Assembly (NCBI GenBank): GCA_040756475.1
Contig: JBFLZB010000029.1
Coordinates: 1-33,435, forward strand
Source: Thermodesulfobacteriota bacterium
Lineage (GTDB): Bacteria > Desulfobacterota > Deferrisomatia > Deferrisomatales > JACRMM01
Direction: 5' to 3'
DNA length: 33,435 nucleotides
A model generated the notes under the pieces. It had not been told where the DNA came from and did not search any database. It saw nothing but the letters and a program-made list of their open reading frames with translations. The position numbers and the translations under genes were made by a program. Below, in pieces: positions 1-8,009 of this stretch. Numbering within the stretch: the first letter of the stretch is position 1; each line of letters begins with the position of its first letter.

Positions 1-108
1 CGGTTCGAGGGCAAGCGGCTGGCTCCGGTCCCCGAGGCGGTCTGGAGCGAGATCCTGGCGGAGCAGGGCGCGGCGACCTCGTTTCGCTGGGTGGAGCTGG
101 ACGACTGA
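1..108 (+). CDS. C-terminal end of an unrecognised protein (partial)
   Basis: An open frame enters from the left edge and stops at TGA 106-108, giving the last 35 residues of a protein. It ends in the acidic tail WVELDD. Codons are strongly GC at the third position, as in neighbouring genes, so it is probably real coding sequence. The fragment is too short to assign a family. It is followed after three bases by a perfect hairpin, which fits the end of a transcription unit. Confidence 0.55.
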   Translation, partial: RFEGKRLAPVPEAVWSEILAEQGAATSFRWVELDD

Positions 109-111
109 GGT

Positions 112-144
112 GCTTTGCCCGGGCGCCCCCGGCCCGGGCAAAGC
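112..144 (+). terminator. Hairpin, likely terminator of the upstream gene
   Basis: A perfect 12 bp inverted repeat (GCTTTGCCCGGG at 112-123, CCCGGGCAAAGC at 133-144) with a 9-base loop starts three bases after the stop codon at 108. No T-run follows, so this is not a textbook intrinsic terminator. It could end transcription or protect the upstream transcript's 3' end. It lies just before the ribosome binding site of the next gene. Confidence 0.5.
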
Positions 145-177
145 CGCAACACCGCGCGGGGGGAGAGGAGGACCGGC

Positions 178-648
178 ATGGGATTGACGCTCACGTCCGA
201 GGCGTTCGCCCACCAGGGAGACATCCCCGTGCGCTACACCTGCGAAGGGGAAGACCTCTCGGTGCCCCTGGCCTGGTCCGGCGTTCCCGAGGGCACCCGC
301 AGCCTTGCGCTGATCGTGGACGATCCCGACGCCCCCGACCCCAGGGCTCCCAAGATGACCTGGGTCCATTGGGTGCTCTATAACCTCCCCCCCGCCGCCG
401 GGAGCCTGCCCGAGGCAGTGACGAAGCTCCCGCCCGGCACCCGGGAGGGGCGCAACGACTGGAAGCGCACGGGCTACGGCGGGCCCTGCCCGCCCATCGG
501 CCGCCACCGGTACTTCCACAAGCTCTACGCCCTGGACGAGGTCCTCCCCGACCTGGGCACCCCCACCAAGGCCCAGCTGGAGAAGGCCATGGAGGGCAAG
601 GTGCTCGCCCGCGCAGAGCTGGTGGGTACGTACCGGAAGCAGAAGTAA
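178..648 (+). CDS. YbhB/YbcL family (PEBP-like) protein
   Basis: A 156-residue protein of the phosphatidylethanolamine-binding protein/Raf kinase inhibitor-like family, bacterial YbhB/YbcL branch. Family marks visible are the N-terminal LTLTSEAF start, the strand with LIVDDPDAP (about 44-53), WVHWVLYNLP (about 62-71), and the ligand-pocket region GYGGPCPPIGRHRYFHKLYAL (about 99-119, given as a known family signature). It should be a soluble small-ligand-binding fold; no substrate is known for most members. The ATG at 178 is preferred over an earlier in-frame TTG because GGAGAGGAGG lies just upstream and the family begins here. It appears to be monocistronic, followed by an inverted hexamer repeat. 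Confidence 0.9.
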   Translation: MGLTLTSEAFAHQGDIPVRYTCEGEDLSVPLAWSGVPEGTRSLALIVDDPDAPDPRAPKMTWVHWVLYNLPPAAGSLPEAVTKLPPGTREGRNDWKRTGYGGPCPPIGRHRYFHKLYALDEVLPDLGTPTKAQLEKAMEGKVLARAELVGTYRKQK

Positions 649-687
649 CCCAGGCCCGCCGCTTCGTTTCTCCCTGACCCGGTTTCC

Positions 688-759
688 ATCGGTATCGGGA
701 TCGGTATCGGTATCGACGGCGTTCGGAATTCCGATACCGATACCGATACCGATACCGAT
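688..759. repeat. Inverted array of ATCGGT/ACCGAT hexamers
   Basis: The left arm, 688-715, is built of GGTATC/ATCGGT units. The right arm, 732-759, is built of CGATAC units repeated head to tail. The two 28-base arms are complementary at 27 of 28 positions and are separated by a 16-base loop. The array begins 39 bases after the YbhB-type gene. It would form one long hairpin in RNA or a cruciform in DNA. Related hexamers recur at 21773-21830. A role as terminator, transcript stabiliser or slippage-grown simple repeat cannot be decided from sequence. Confidence 0.85.
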
Positions 760-900
760 GTGGAGGGCGGAGGGCGGACCCGGCGGGCCCGCTCGGTCTA
801 TCCGCGCCTTGGCTGCCCCCCGCCCCTAACGGGCCCCTCCGGACCCACCACGGCCCCGGAGTCCGTCACCCCGCAGCCACTCTCCCCGGGCACCGTTTCC
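760..900. other. Non-coding stretch with no recognised feature
   Basis: This part of the 326-base gap between the YbhB-type gene and the chemosensory operon is GC-rich and carries no convincing reading frame on either strand. I looked for a sigma-54 -24/-12 pair around the GGCTGCCCCCCGC stretch; the spacing is one base short. The next recognisable element is the sigma-28-like promoter at 901. Confidence 0.5.
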
Positions 901-928
901 TAAAGAGCCGGCCTGCGTGGGCCGATCT
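901..928 (+). promoter_or_regulatory. Sigma-28 (FliA)-like promoter of the chemosensory operon
   Basis: TAAAG at 901-905 and GCCGATCT at 921-928 match the flagellar sigma factor consensus (TAAA, about 15 bases, GCCGATAA). The spacing here is 16 bases, one longer than consensus, and six of eight bases of the -10 box agree. It sits 46 bases ahead of the first start codon at 975. If functional, it would place the operon under motility control. No FliA gene is in the window, so this rests on the match alone. Confidence 0.5.
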
Positions 929-974
929 AAGGGCACGACCGCACGCCGCACTCTCCCTTTCGCGAGGACGTCCG

Positions 975-1904
975 ATGGCACTGGAAGGAACCCTCAACTA
1001 CATGGACATCTCCCACCTCCTCCAGGTGGTGGGGACGTCCGAGAAATCCGGCGTCCTCGAGATCCGTTGGCAGGAGCGGGAGGCCCGCCTGTACTTCCAG
1101 CAGGGGCGCCTCCTGCGCGCAGAGTCCAACCGGATCCGGGAGGGGATCGGGACCTTGCTCGTGCGTGGAGGGCTCCTCGCGCCCGAGGATCTGGACCGGG
1201 CTCTCGAGCGCCAGAGGAACCAGGGGGGCGTGCCCCGGCTGGGAGTGCTCCTCTGCGATGCCTTCGGGGTGCGGCCGGAGGACATCGCGCGCCTGCTCCT
1301 GGAGCAGTCCCGGCAGATCGTGTACGACGTGTTCTCCTGGCCGGGCGGTCGATTCCGGTTCCAATTCCGCGTGCCGGACGAAGCCCTCGACCGCTTCCAC
1401 CACGACGCCGTGGAGTTCATCCGGAAGGTGGGCGTGGAAGCCGGGCTCCTGGCTCGGGAGGGAGCCGCGCAGGAGCGCTCGGGCGAGGGACGGTGCCCCA
1501 TCCTGCTCCTGCTCGCCGACGCGGAGCTCGGGGACCGGTGCAGGGCCCAGTGGAGGGAAGGGGGACACCGGGTCACCCGGTGCGAGCGGGTCGAGGAGGT
1601 GGTGGACCTCCTGGGGGCCTCCGCGGGAGGCCCCGCGCCCATCGTCGTTGCAGAAGACGGGGGCAGGGCCGTCCTGGACGCCCTGCGCGGTGCCCGAGCG
1701 GACGCCCCGGTGGTGCTCCTGGTGCCGGGAGGGGACACGCCGCCGGAAGACAGGGGACAGGGCAGCCTGGCCCGGGTGACGCTTCCCACCCCCGGCGAGC
1801 GGGCGGCACCGGGCGGAGACGCGCGGCGGGAGACGTTTCTTGCCGCCGTGCGCGCGGCGGTATCGGCCATGGAGGGGTCCGCGGGAGCGGAACCTGGCAG
1901 ATGA
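975..1904 (+). CDS. DUF4388 protein with degenerate receiver-like C-terminus
   Basis: A 309-residue protein. The first roughly 150 residues match the DUF4388 (PatA-type) domain: an opening MALEGTLNYMDISHLLQVV, then SGVLEIRW, LYFQQGRLLRAES and the later helix LLLEQSRQIVYDVFSWPGG. This domain is known in regulators near two-component, chemosensory and Mgl-type polarity genes. Residues about 175-285 alternate hydrophobic strands and helices like a receiver (ILLLLADAE, IVVAEDGG, APVVLLVPGGD), but no clear phosphoacceptor motif is seen, so it may be a pseudo-receiver. It is the first gene of the che operon and its stop overlaps the cheA start as ATGA, implying translational coupling. It is probably an input or scaffold protein for the array; that role is inferred. 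Confidence 0.85.
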   Translation: MALEGTLNYMDISHLLQVVGTSEKSGVLEIRWQEREARLYFQQGRLLRAESNRIREGIGTLLVRGGLLAPEDLDRALERQRNQGGVPRLGVLLCDAFGVRPEDIARLLLEQSRQIVYDVFSWPGGRFRFQFRVPDEALDRFHHDAVEFIRKVGVEAGLLAREGAAQERSGEGRCPILLLLADAELGDRCRAQWREGGHRVTRCERVEEVVDLLGASAGGPAPIVVAEDGGRAVLDALRGARADAPVVLLVPGGDTPPEDRGQGSLARVTLPTPGERAAPGGDARRETFLAAVRAAVSAMEGSAGAEPGR

Positions 1905-3937
1905 GCCGCGCCGACGACGCCGGCATCCGCGAATTCCTGGCGGAGGCCGACGAGATCCTCGAACGGGTTACGGAGGGGCTCCTCTCCCTGGAGGCGTCGG
2001 CCGCCGGCGGGGACCCGGACCCCGAGGTGATCAACGCCATCTTCCGGGGCGCCCACAGCCTCAAGGGGCTCTCGGGCATGCTGGGCCTGGCCCAGATGAC
2101 CGACCTCTCCCACAAGATGGAGTCCCTCCTCGACGCCCTGCGCATGGGGCAGGCGGCGTGCAGCCGGGAGGTGGTGGACCTGCTCCTGGCCGGGGTGGAC
2201 CTCCTCAAGGGGCTGTGCGGCCGCCTGGCCGCGGGCCACTCCCCGGAAGACCCTCGCGTAGCGCCCTTCGTGGAGCAGCTCCTGGGAGCGGCCCGGGGGG
2301 AGGGCGGCGCCGGCGGCCCCAACGACCTGGCGGAGCTGGGTCTGGCTCCCGAAGCCATCCAGGTGCTCAGCGAGTACGAGGTGCACCGCCTGCGGGAGAC
2401 CCTGAAGGATTCCCGGCGCACCCTGTGTCGCGTTGTGGTCGGCTTCCCCATCGAGAGCTTCGACACCGGCCTCGAGGCCCTCAACGCGGCCCTCAAGGAG
2501 CGCGGGGAGATCATCTCCACGCTCCCCTCGGCCGGGGCCGTTGCCGACGACCGCCTGGACTTCGAGCTCCTGGTGGGCACCAAGGAGGGAATCGAGGCCG
2601 TACGAAGCGCCTGCGCGCCCCACGGCGCCCGGGTCGAGGCGCTGGGGGGAGGCAGGCCGCCTGGGGGGCCCGAGCCCGCTGCCCGTGAGCCGGCGGCCCC
2701 GAAACCGCCCGAGGAACAGGGCTCCGGCGGTGCGGCGGCCGACGGCGAACTGCGAAGCCTGAGCCAGACGATCCGGGTGGATCTGGCCAAGCTCGACGCG
2801 TTGATGAACCTGGTGGGGGAGCTGGTTCTCACCAAGGGGCGCATCCAGATCGTGGGGACCCAACTCCGGGAGCGACTGGGCTTCAGCGGCGAGGCGTTGG
2901 AGCTCTCCAAGGTGCACAAGGAGTTCGAGCGGCGCCTCTCCGAGCTCCAGCAGTCGGTCATGGACGTGCGGATGGTGCCCCTGGGCCAGCTCTTCTCCAA
3001 GCTCCACCGGGTCATGCGCCGTATCCTCCAGGAGTCGGGCAAGGAAGTCGACTTGGAGATCACCGGTGCGGAAACCGAGCTCGACAAGCTCATCGTCGAG
3101 GACCTGAGCGATCCCCTCGTCCACGTCGTCCGCAACGCGGTCGACCACGGCATCGAGCCCGCCGAAGACCGGGAGGCCTCGGGCAAGGCGCGCCGGGGCA
3201 AGATCCGCATCGACGCCCAACAGCGGGGAAACCACGTTGCCATCACGGTCTCCGACGACGGCCGGGGCCTCTCCCGGGAGAAGATCCGCCGCAAGGCCGA
3301 AGAGCGGGGACTGGTGGCCGCCGGGGCGGCCCTGGACGACCGGGAGCTCTTCGACCTGGTCTTCCTGCCGGGCTTTTCCACCAAGGAGGAGGTCACCGAG
3401 CTCTCGGGCCGCGGGGTGGGGATGGACGTGCTGCGCAAGAACGTCTCCCGTCTGTCGGGGCTCATCGAGCTGGGGAGCGAAGCGGGGCACGGCACCTCGG
3501 TCACGATCTCCCTGCCCATCACCCTGGCCATCATCCAGGCCCTCCTGGTGCGCGTGGAGCAGCAGACCTACGCGATCCCCCTGAGCAGCGTGCTCGAGAC
3601 CCTGGCGCTGGAAGCCGGGCAGGTGAAGGTGCTCGAGGGCAAACCCGTGCTTCGCCTCAGGGACCACACCCTGCCGCTGGTGCGGGTGGACGCGGTCCTG
3701 GGGGCCAACGGGCACCGGGAGCTGCCGGCCTACGCCGTGGTCGTGGGGGTGGCCGAGAAGCGGGTCGCCTTCGCCGTGGACGATCTGCTCACCCAGCAGG
3801 ACGTGGTGATCAAGAGCCTGGGACGGCGGCTCCGGGCCATCCGGGGGCTGGCCGGCGCCACCGACCTGGGCGACCAGCGCACGGTGCTCGTGCTCGACGT
3901 GGCGGCCCTGATGGAAGACGTGTTCCAGGGGAGGTGA
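1901..3937 (+). CDS. cheA: Chemotaxis histidine kinase CheA
   Basis: A 678-residue CheA with the usual order. The HPt domain at about 1-110 has phosphorylatable His52 in GAHSLKGLSGM. A linker and response-regulator-binding-like region spans about 160-250, followed by a low-complexity Gly/Pro/Ala stretch. The dimerisation domain is at about 285-370 (LDALMNLVGELVLTKGRIQ). The ATPase domain has N-box HVVRNAVDHGIEP (Asn412), G1 VSDDGRGLS (around 452) and G2 GRGVGMDVLRKNVS. The CheW-like regulatory domain forms the last roughly 140 residues. It autophosphorylates in receptor arrays and donates phosphate to CheB and a CheY. No cheY is in this operon, so a partner must be encoded elsewhere. The ATG overlaps the preceding stop by four bases. 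Confidence 0.97.
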   Translation: MSRADDAGIREFLAEADEILERVTEGLLSLEASAAGGDPDPEVINAIFRGAHSLKGLSGMLGLAQMTDLSHKMESLLDALRMGQAACSREVVDLLLAGVDLLKGLCGRLAAGHSPEDPRVAPFVEQLLGAARGEGGAGGPNDLAELGLAPEAIQVLSEYEVHRLRETLKDSRRTLCRVVVGFPIESFDTGLEALNAALKERGEIISTLPSAGAVADDRLDFELLVGTKEGIEAVRSACAPHGARVEALGGGRPPGGPEPAAREPAAPKPPEEQGSGGAAADGELRSLSQTIRVDLAKLDALMNLVGELVLTKGRIQIVGTQLRERLGFSGEALELSKVHKEFERRLSELQQSVMDVRMVPLGQLFSKLHRVMRRILQESGKEVDLEITGAETELDKLIVEDLSDPLVHVVRNAVDHGIEPAEDREASGKARRGKIRIDAQQRGNHVAITVSDDGRGLSREKIRRKAEERGLVAAGAALDDRELFDLVFLPGFSTKEEVTELSGRGVGMDVLRKNVSRLSGLIELGSEAGHGTSVTISLPITLAIIQALLVRVEQQTYAIPLSSVLETLALEAGQVKVLEGKPVLRLRDHTLPLVRVDAVLGANGHRELPAYAVVVGVAEKRVAFAVDDLLTQQDVVIKSLGRRLRAIRGLAGATDLGDQRTVLVLDVAALMEDVFQGR

Positions 3938-3944
3938 CGAGATC

Positions 3945-4496
3945 GTGAGCCCGACCCAATTCCCCGACGCGGCACGCTGGCGCCGGGAGCTCCTGGAGAC
4001 GCTGCGGACCGATGCGGCAGACCCGGAAGGTGATGGCGCCGGGAGGCGTCCGGCCGGCTCGGACCGCCTCGAGGCCCTGGCCTTCGAGGTGGCGGGAGAG
4101 ACCTACGCGCTGCCCCTCGATGCGGTCACCGAGATCGTCCTGCCCCGCCCCATCACGCCCTTGCCCCGCACCCCAGCGTTCGTGCTCGGGGTGATGAGCC
4201 TGCGGGGGGCCGTCATCCCGGTGCTGGGGCTGGCGAGAAGGCTCGGCCTTCCCGAGGAGGAGTCCTCCCGGGGTGCCCGCATCCTGGTCCTCAAGGACGG
4301 CGAGGAGAGGATGGGCTGCCGCATCGACCGGGTCCAGGGAGTGCTGCGGTTCCGACGGGAGGAGTTGGAGAAGCCCTGCGTCGCGGCGGGGGTGGACCCG
4401 CGCTTTCTCGCGTGGCTCGGGTACGACCGTCTGGGCAATCTGGTGGCGCTGCTCGACGCACAGCGCCTCTGCGACTTCGAGCTGCCCCCCCCATGA
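3945..4496 (+). CDS. cheW: CheW-type scaffold protein (first copy)
   Basis: A 183-residue protein with a CheW domain from about residue 43: [20 protein letters not shown], then [30 protein letters not shown], the typical strand-turn signature. CheW proteins couple CheA to receptor tips. The first roughly 40 residues are a charged extension not found in short CheW proteins. The GTG start at 3945 follows GGGGAGGTGA at the end of cheA, seven bases downstream of the cheA stop. It differs clearly from the second CheW, so the two may occupy different positions or receptor types in the array. Confidence 0.93.
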   Translation: MSPTQFPDAARWRRELLETLRTDAADPEGDGAGRRPAGSDRLEALAFEVAGETYALPLDAVTEIVLPRPITPLPRTPAFVLGVMSLRGAVIPVLGLARRLGLPEEESSRGARILVLKDGEERMGCRIDRVQGVLRFRREELEKPCVAAGVDPRFLAWLGYDRLGNLVALLDAQRLCDFELPPP

Positions 4497-4963
4497 GCGC
4501 ACCGGCCCTCCAACTGCTGTGCTTTCGCCTTGGGGAGCGCTACTTTGCGGTCGACATCGGGTGTATCCGGGAACTGCTGCGCTCCCACGCCGTCACCGCC
4601 GTCCCCGGTGCTCCGGCCCACCTTGCGGGGGTGCTCAACCTGCGGGGCGAGCTCGTCACGGTCTACAACCTGCACCGCGTACTGCTGGGGCAGGACGCTG
4701 CGGAGGAGACCGAGGACAGCCGCCTGGTGGTGGTGCGGGCCCGGGGACAGAAGGCTGCGCTCCGGGTCGACCAGGTGGTGGACGTGATGTTGGTGGATGC
4801 CGACGAGCTCACTCCCGTCTCGGGAACTCCCCCCGGGGAGGCCGCCGTGGTCGCCGCGTTTCGCCGTCCGCTGGAGCCCGGGGAGGACCAGGTCGTCCTC
4901 CTGGTGCGCCTGCCCCCGTTCTTTGCCGACCACGCTCCCTCGGCCCCGGGCGGTGTGCCGTGA
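4493..4963 (+). CDS. cheW: CheW-type scaffold protein (second copy)
   Basis: A 156-residue single-domain Che[61 protein letters not shown] and [17 protein letters not shown] follow the family pattern through most of its length. The ATG at 4493 overlaps the previous stop (ATGA) and replaces an earlier in-frame start inside the first cheW gene. The stop in turn overlaps the next gene as GTGA. It links CheA to one or both receptors encoded immediately downstream. Confidence 0.94.
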   Translation: MSAPALQLLCFRLGERYFAVDIGCIRELLRSHAVTAVPGAPAHLAGVLNLRGELVTVYNLHRVLLGQDAAEETEDSRLVVVRARGQKAALRVDQVVDVMLVDADELTPVSGTPPGEAAVVAAFRRPLEPGEDQVVLLVRLPPFFADHAPSAPGGVP

Positions 4964-6450
4964 GTCCGGGGGCGCGCCGATGGGTGGGATGGCTCGGGTG
5001 CGGGGCGCTGGCCGCGGGCGCGGCGCTCTTGGGCACGCTGTGGGGTTCCCTCCTGGGTGTCCCGGCGGCCGCTGCGGCGGGGGCCGGGGCAGGGTTCTGG
5101 TTCCTGCGGCGGCAGGAGCGGCGGCTCGCAGAGGCGGCAGCCCGGTGGGAGGCAAACATCGACGGGGTCCTCCAAGGGAAGCCGGCCGATGCCGCCGTCC
5201 CCCTGGCGGTTCGCGTGGAAGAGCGCCTTGCGGCGGCCCGGGCACGAGCCCAGGAAGCGGGGCGGGAGCTGGAAGAGGCCCGGGCCCGGGCGGACCGGTT
5301 TGGGAGCGAAGCCGCCGCGTTCCGAGCCGCCCTCGGCGAGCGGGCCCAGGAGGTCCTGGCCGAAGAGCGCGCCGCGGGAGAGCCGGAGGACGAAGGGGTG
5401 GCCGAGCTCACGGCGGCCGCCGCCGACGTGGAGGCCCACCTCTCGGAGGCGCGAAGCGAGCTGCACGGCCTGGCGGCGGCGGGGCGCGCCGTGGCGGAGG
5501 GGGTGGCGGGAGCGGGAGCAGGGGGCGAGCCGAGCCCGGAGGCGGCGGCCGACCCCAACGGCCCATGGCAGACGGCGGTGCGGCTGCTGGAGGAGTCGCT
5601 GGAAGCCGTGGACGCCCTCGCGACCCAAGGGGCCGGGGCGGGTGAGCGCGCCCGCCATGCCCTCTCCGGCGCCGAGAGACAGCAGGCGCAGCTGCGCCTG
5701 GGCCTGGAGGGGCTGGCCCGCTTTACGGCGGGCTCCAACGAGGCCGTGGGAGCCGTGCAGCGCCTCGGGGAGAGGATTGGCGCCATCGGGGCGATCCTGA
5801 CCGTAATCGAAGATGTCACCGAGCAGACCAACCTGCTCGCCCTCAACGCCGCCATCATCGCCGCCCAGGCCGGAGAGCACGGGCGGGGGTTCGGGGTGGT
5901 GGCCGAGGAGATCCGCGACCTGGCGGAGCGCACGGCCGAGTCGACCAAGGAGATCGGAGGCGTCATCGCGGCGCTCCAGAGCGAGTCGGTCCGGGCCGTC
6001 TCCCTCATCGAAGCGGGGGCGGCGAAGCTCGAGGCCGGGTTCGCGGCGGTGGGAGGGGTGGCCGGGGGCCTCGACGAACCCCTGGAGTCCCTCCGGTCGT
6101 CGGTGGCGGGGATCGGGGCCCTCGTGTCGGCGGCCGAGGCGGCAGCGGTGCGCACGCGGGACGTGGCCCGAAGGGTCGAGGCGGCAGGGCCCCGCCAGGG
6201 GCCGCGCCGGGGGCCGGCGCCCGTCGACCCCGGCCGGGCAGCGCTTCGGGAGCAGGCCCGCGAGCTGGCTTCGGCGGCAGAACGCCTCGGAAACGGTCTC
6301 GACGAGCAGGTGCGGCTCGCAGGGCGCCTGCGGCAGGCCATCCTGCGCTTCGAGGCGCGGCGGCCCGCTGCCGAGGCCCGTCAGAGGGCCTGCGAGCGGC
6401 TGCTGCGGTTTGCCCAAAGCGTGCGGACCTCCTGCCGAGAGTCGCGGTGA
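4960..6450 (+). CDS. Methyl-accepting chemotaxis protein without periplasmic sensor domain
   Basis: A 496-residue receptor starting at the GTG that overlaps the cheW stop. Residues about 8-50 form two adjacent hydrophobic segments with a short turn, followed by RRQERR, so the protein is probably anchored by a membrane hairpin with no real ligand-binding loop. A long Ala/Glu/Arg-rich coiled coil follows. The conserved signalling tip is at about 280-340 ([20 protein letters not shown], then [20 protein letters not shown]). No C-terminal CheR-docking pentapeptide is seen. It probably senses an internal signal or is driven by a partner protein, which is inference. The stop overlaps the next gene as GTGA. 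Confidence 0.93.
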   Translation: MSPGARRWVGWLGCGALAAGAALLGTLWGSLLGVPAAAAAGAGAGFWFLRRQERRLAEAAARWEANIDGVLQGKPADAAVPLAVRVEERLAAARARAQEAGRELEEARARADRFGSEAAAFRAALGERAQEVLAEERAAGEPEDEGVAELTAAAADVEAHLSEARSELHGLAAAGRAVAEGVAGAGAGGEPSPEAAADPNGPWQTAVRLLEESLEAVDALATQGAGAGERARHALSGAERQQAQLRLGLEGLARFTAGSNEAVGAVQRLGERIGAIGAILTVIEDVTEQTNLLALNAAIIAAQAGEHGRGFGVVAEEIRDLAERTAESTKEIGGVIAALQSESVRAVSLIEAGAAKLEAGFAAVGGVAGGLDEPLESLRSSVAGIGALVSAAEAAAVRTRDVARRVEAAGPRQGPRRGPAPVDPGRAALREQARELASAAERLGNGLDEQVRLAGRLRQAILRFEARRPAAEARQRACERLLRFAQSVRTSCRESR

Positions 6451-8009
6451 AGACCCTCCGAAGTCGCGTGCTGGGGATCGCCGCCCGGAGTCTCTCGGCG
6501 TGGGTCGTGCGGCCCCTGGATGCCCTGCGGCTCAGGGCCGAGGCCTTGGGGCGGGGGAAGCCGCCCGGCCCCCTCCCGAGGGGCACCGGAGATGAGGTGG
6601 CGCGCGTGGCGGGGGCGCTCGAAGGGGAGAGCGCCGAGGAACGCAGACGGTGCGGCGACCAGCGAGAGCTCGCCGAGCGCCTGCGCTCCCGCAGCTCCCA
6701 GGGTGCGGGGGCCCTGGGGCAACTGCGCCGGGGGGCGGCTCGCGTGGGAGAGTGCGTGGGGACCATCCGGGGGGCGGCGGGCGAGCTCGACCGCTCGCTT
6801 GGCGCGATGGGAGCGAACCTGACCGCGATTGCGTCCTCCACCAGCGACAACTCCGCCAGCCTCATCGAGCTCTCCGCCAGCGTCGAAGAGGTGGCCCGAA
6901 GCTCGGACTATCTCGCCCAGCATGTGGCCACCACCGCGGCCTCGGTGGACCAGATGGTCGCGTCGGTGGTGGAGGTGGGAGATCGGGTGGAGGTCCTGGC
7001 CGGCGAAACGGATGCCACCGCCAACGCCGTGGCCCAGATCGGCGACTCCACGCGCGAGATCGAGCAAAGCGCCCGCGAGGGCGTGCAGTTGAGCGGCCGG
7101 CTGGGGGAGGCGGCCGGGGAGGGGAGCGCGGCCGTGCAGGAGACCCTGGAGGGCATCCACGCCTCCTACGCCGCCATCCAGGAGACCGCCCGGGCCATGG
7201 GGGATCTGGCGGAAGCCTCCCAGGCCATCGGCGGGGTGGTGAAGATCATCAACGAGATCAACGACCGCACCAAGCTCCTGGCCCTCAACGCGGCCATCAT
7301 CGCGGCCCAGGCGGGCGAGCACGGCAAGAGCTTCGCCGTGGTGGCCCACGAGATCAAGAACCTCTCGGACCGCACCGCGGCCAGCACCGGCGAGATCGCG
7401 CGGCTCAACCGGGGCATCGGCCAGCGCATGGAGGCCGCCGCCCAGGCGACGGCCAAGGGGGAGGAAGCCACCGCCGGGAGCGTGGTGCTCGCGGAGCGGG
7501 CGGGGCACGCCCTCGAGCGCATCCTGGCCACGGCCCGCCTCTCCCACGATCGGTCCCAGAGCATCCTGCGCGCGACGGAGCAGCAGACGCGGGACAGCGA
7601 GCGGGTGATGACGTCGGTGCAGCAGGTGGCCGCCCTGGTGGGCCACATCCGCAACGCGGCCCAGGAGCACCGGGTCACGGGAGAGAAGGTGCGCGCGGGC
7701 GCGGAGGAGATGCGCACCCTCACCGGCCACGTGCGGATCGCCACCGCGGAGCAGGCCGAGGTGAGCCGCTACCTTTCCGAGGCCATCGCAGCGGTGGACC
7801 ACAATCTCAAGGCCGAGCTCGCCGCGCTTCGGGCGGGGCGCGAGGACGCGGGGGCGATCCAGGAGCACCTGACGCGCCTTCGCGAGGAGAACGGCGGGCA
7901 GGAGGACGGCATGCGCGCCCTGGAGGCGCTCTGTGCCGAACTGCAGGAGGGAGCCGGAGCGCTGGGCGCCCGGGCCGCACCGCGCGCCGGCGGGGGCGGG
8001 GCCGGGTGA
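6447..8009 (+). CDS. Methyl-accepting chemotaxis protein, apparently soluble or N-terminally reduced
   Basis: A 520-residue receptor. The N-terminus has no convincing membrane pair, but residues about 20-60 ([15 protein letters not shown] to [11 protein letters not shown]) resemble a HAMP domain, so it looks like a receptor that lost its transmembrane and sensor parts. The signalling tip reads [20 protein letters not shown], then [20 protein letters not shown]. Long heptad-rich helices lie on both sides. The GTG start overlaps the previous stop. The following cheB start overlaps this stop by one base (TGATG). It may pair with the preceding receptor in a cytoplasm-facing array. Confidence 0.92.
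   Translation: MKTLRSRVLGIAARSLSAWVVRPLDALRLRAEALGRGKPPGPLPRGTGDEVARVAGALEGESAEERRRCGDQRELAERLRSRSSQGAGALGQLRRGAARVGECVGTIRGAAGELDRSLGAMGANLTAIASSTSDNSASLIELSASVEEVARSSDYLAQHVATTAASVDQMVASVVEVGDRVEVLAGETDATANAVAQIGDSTREIEQSAREGVQLSGRLGEAAGEGSAAVQETLEGIHASYAAIQETARAMGDLAEASQAIGGVVKIINEINDRTKLLALNAAIIAAQAGEHGKSFAVVAHEIKNLSDRTAASTGEIARLNRGIGQRMEAAAQATAKGEEATAGSVVLAERAGHALERILATARLSHDRSQSILRATEQQTRDSERVMTSVQQVAALVGHIRNAAQEHRVTGEKVRAGAEEMRTLTGHVRIATAEQAEVSRYLSEAIAAVDHNLKAELAALRAGREDAGAIQEHLTRLREENGGQEDGMRALEALCAELQEGAGALGARAAPRAGGGGAG

Noticed and set aside
998-3715. Very long open frame on the minus strand opposite the DUF4388 gene and cheA
   Set aside because: It is a shadow frame caused by the high GC content; the product is low-complexity with no family marks, while the plus strand encodes intact CheA.
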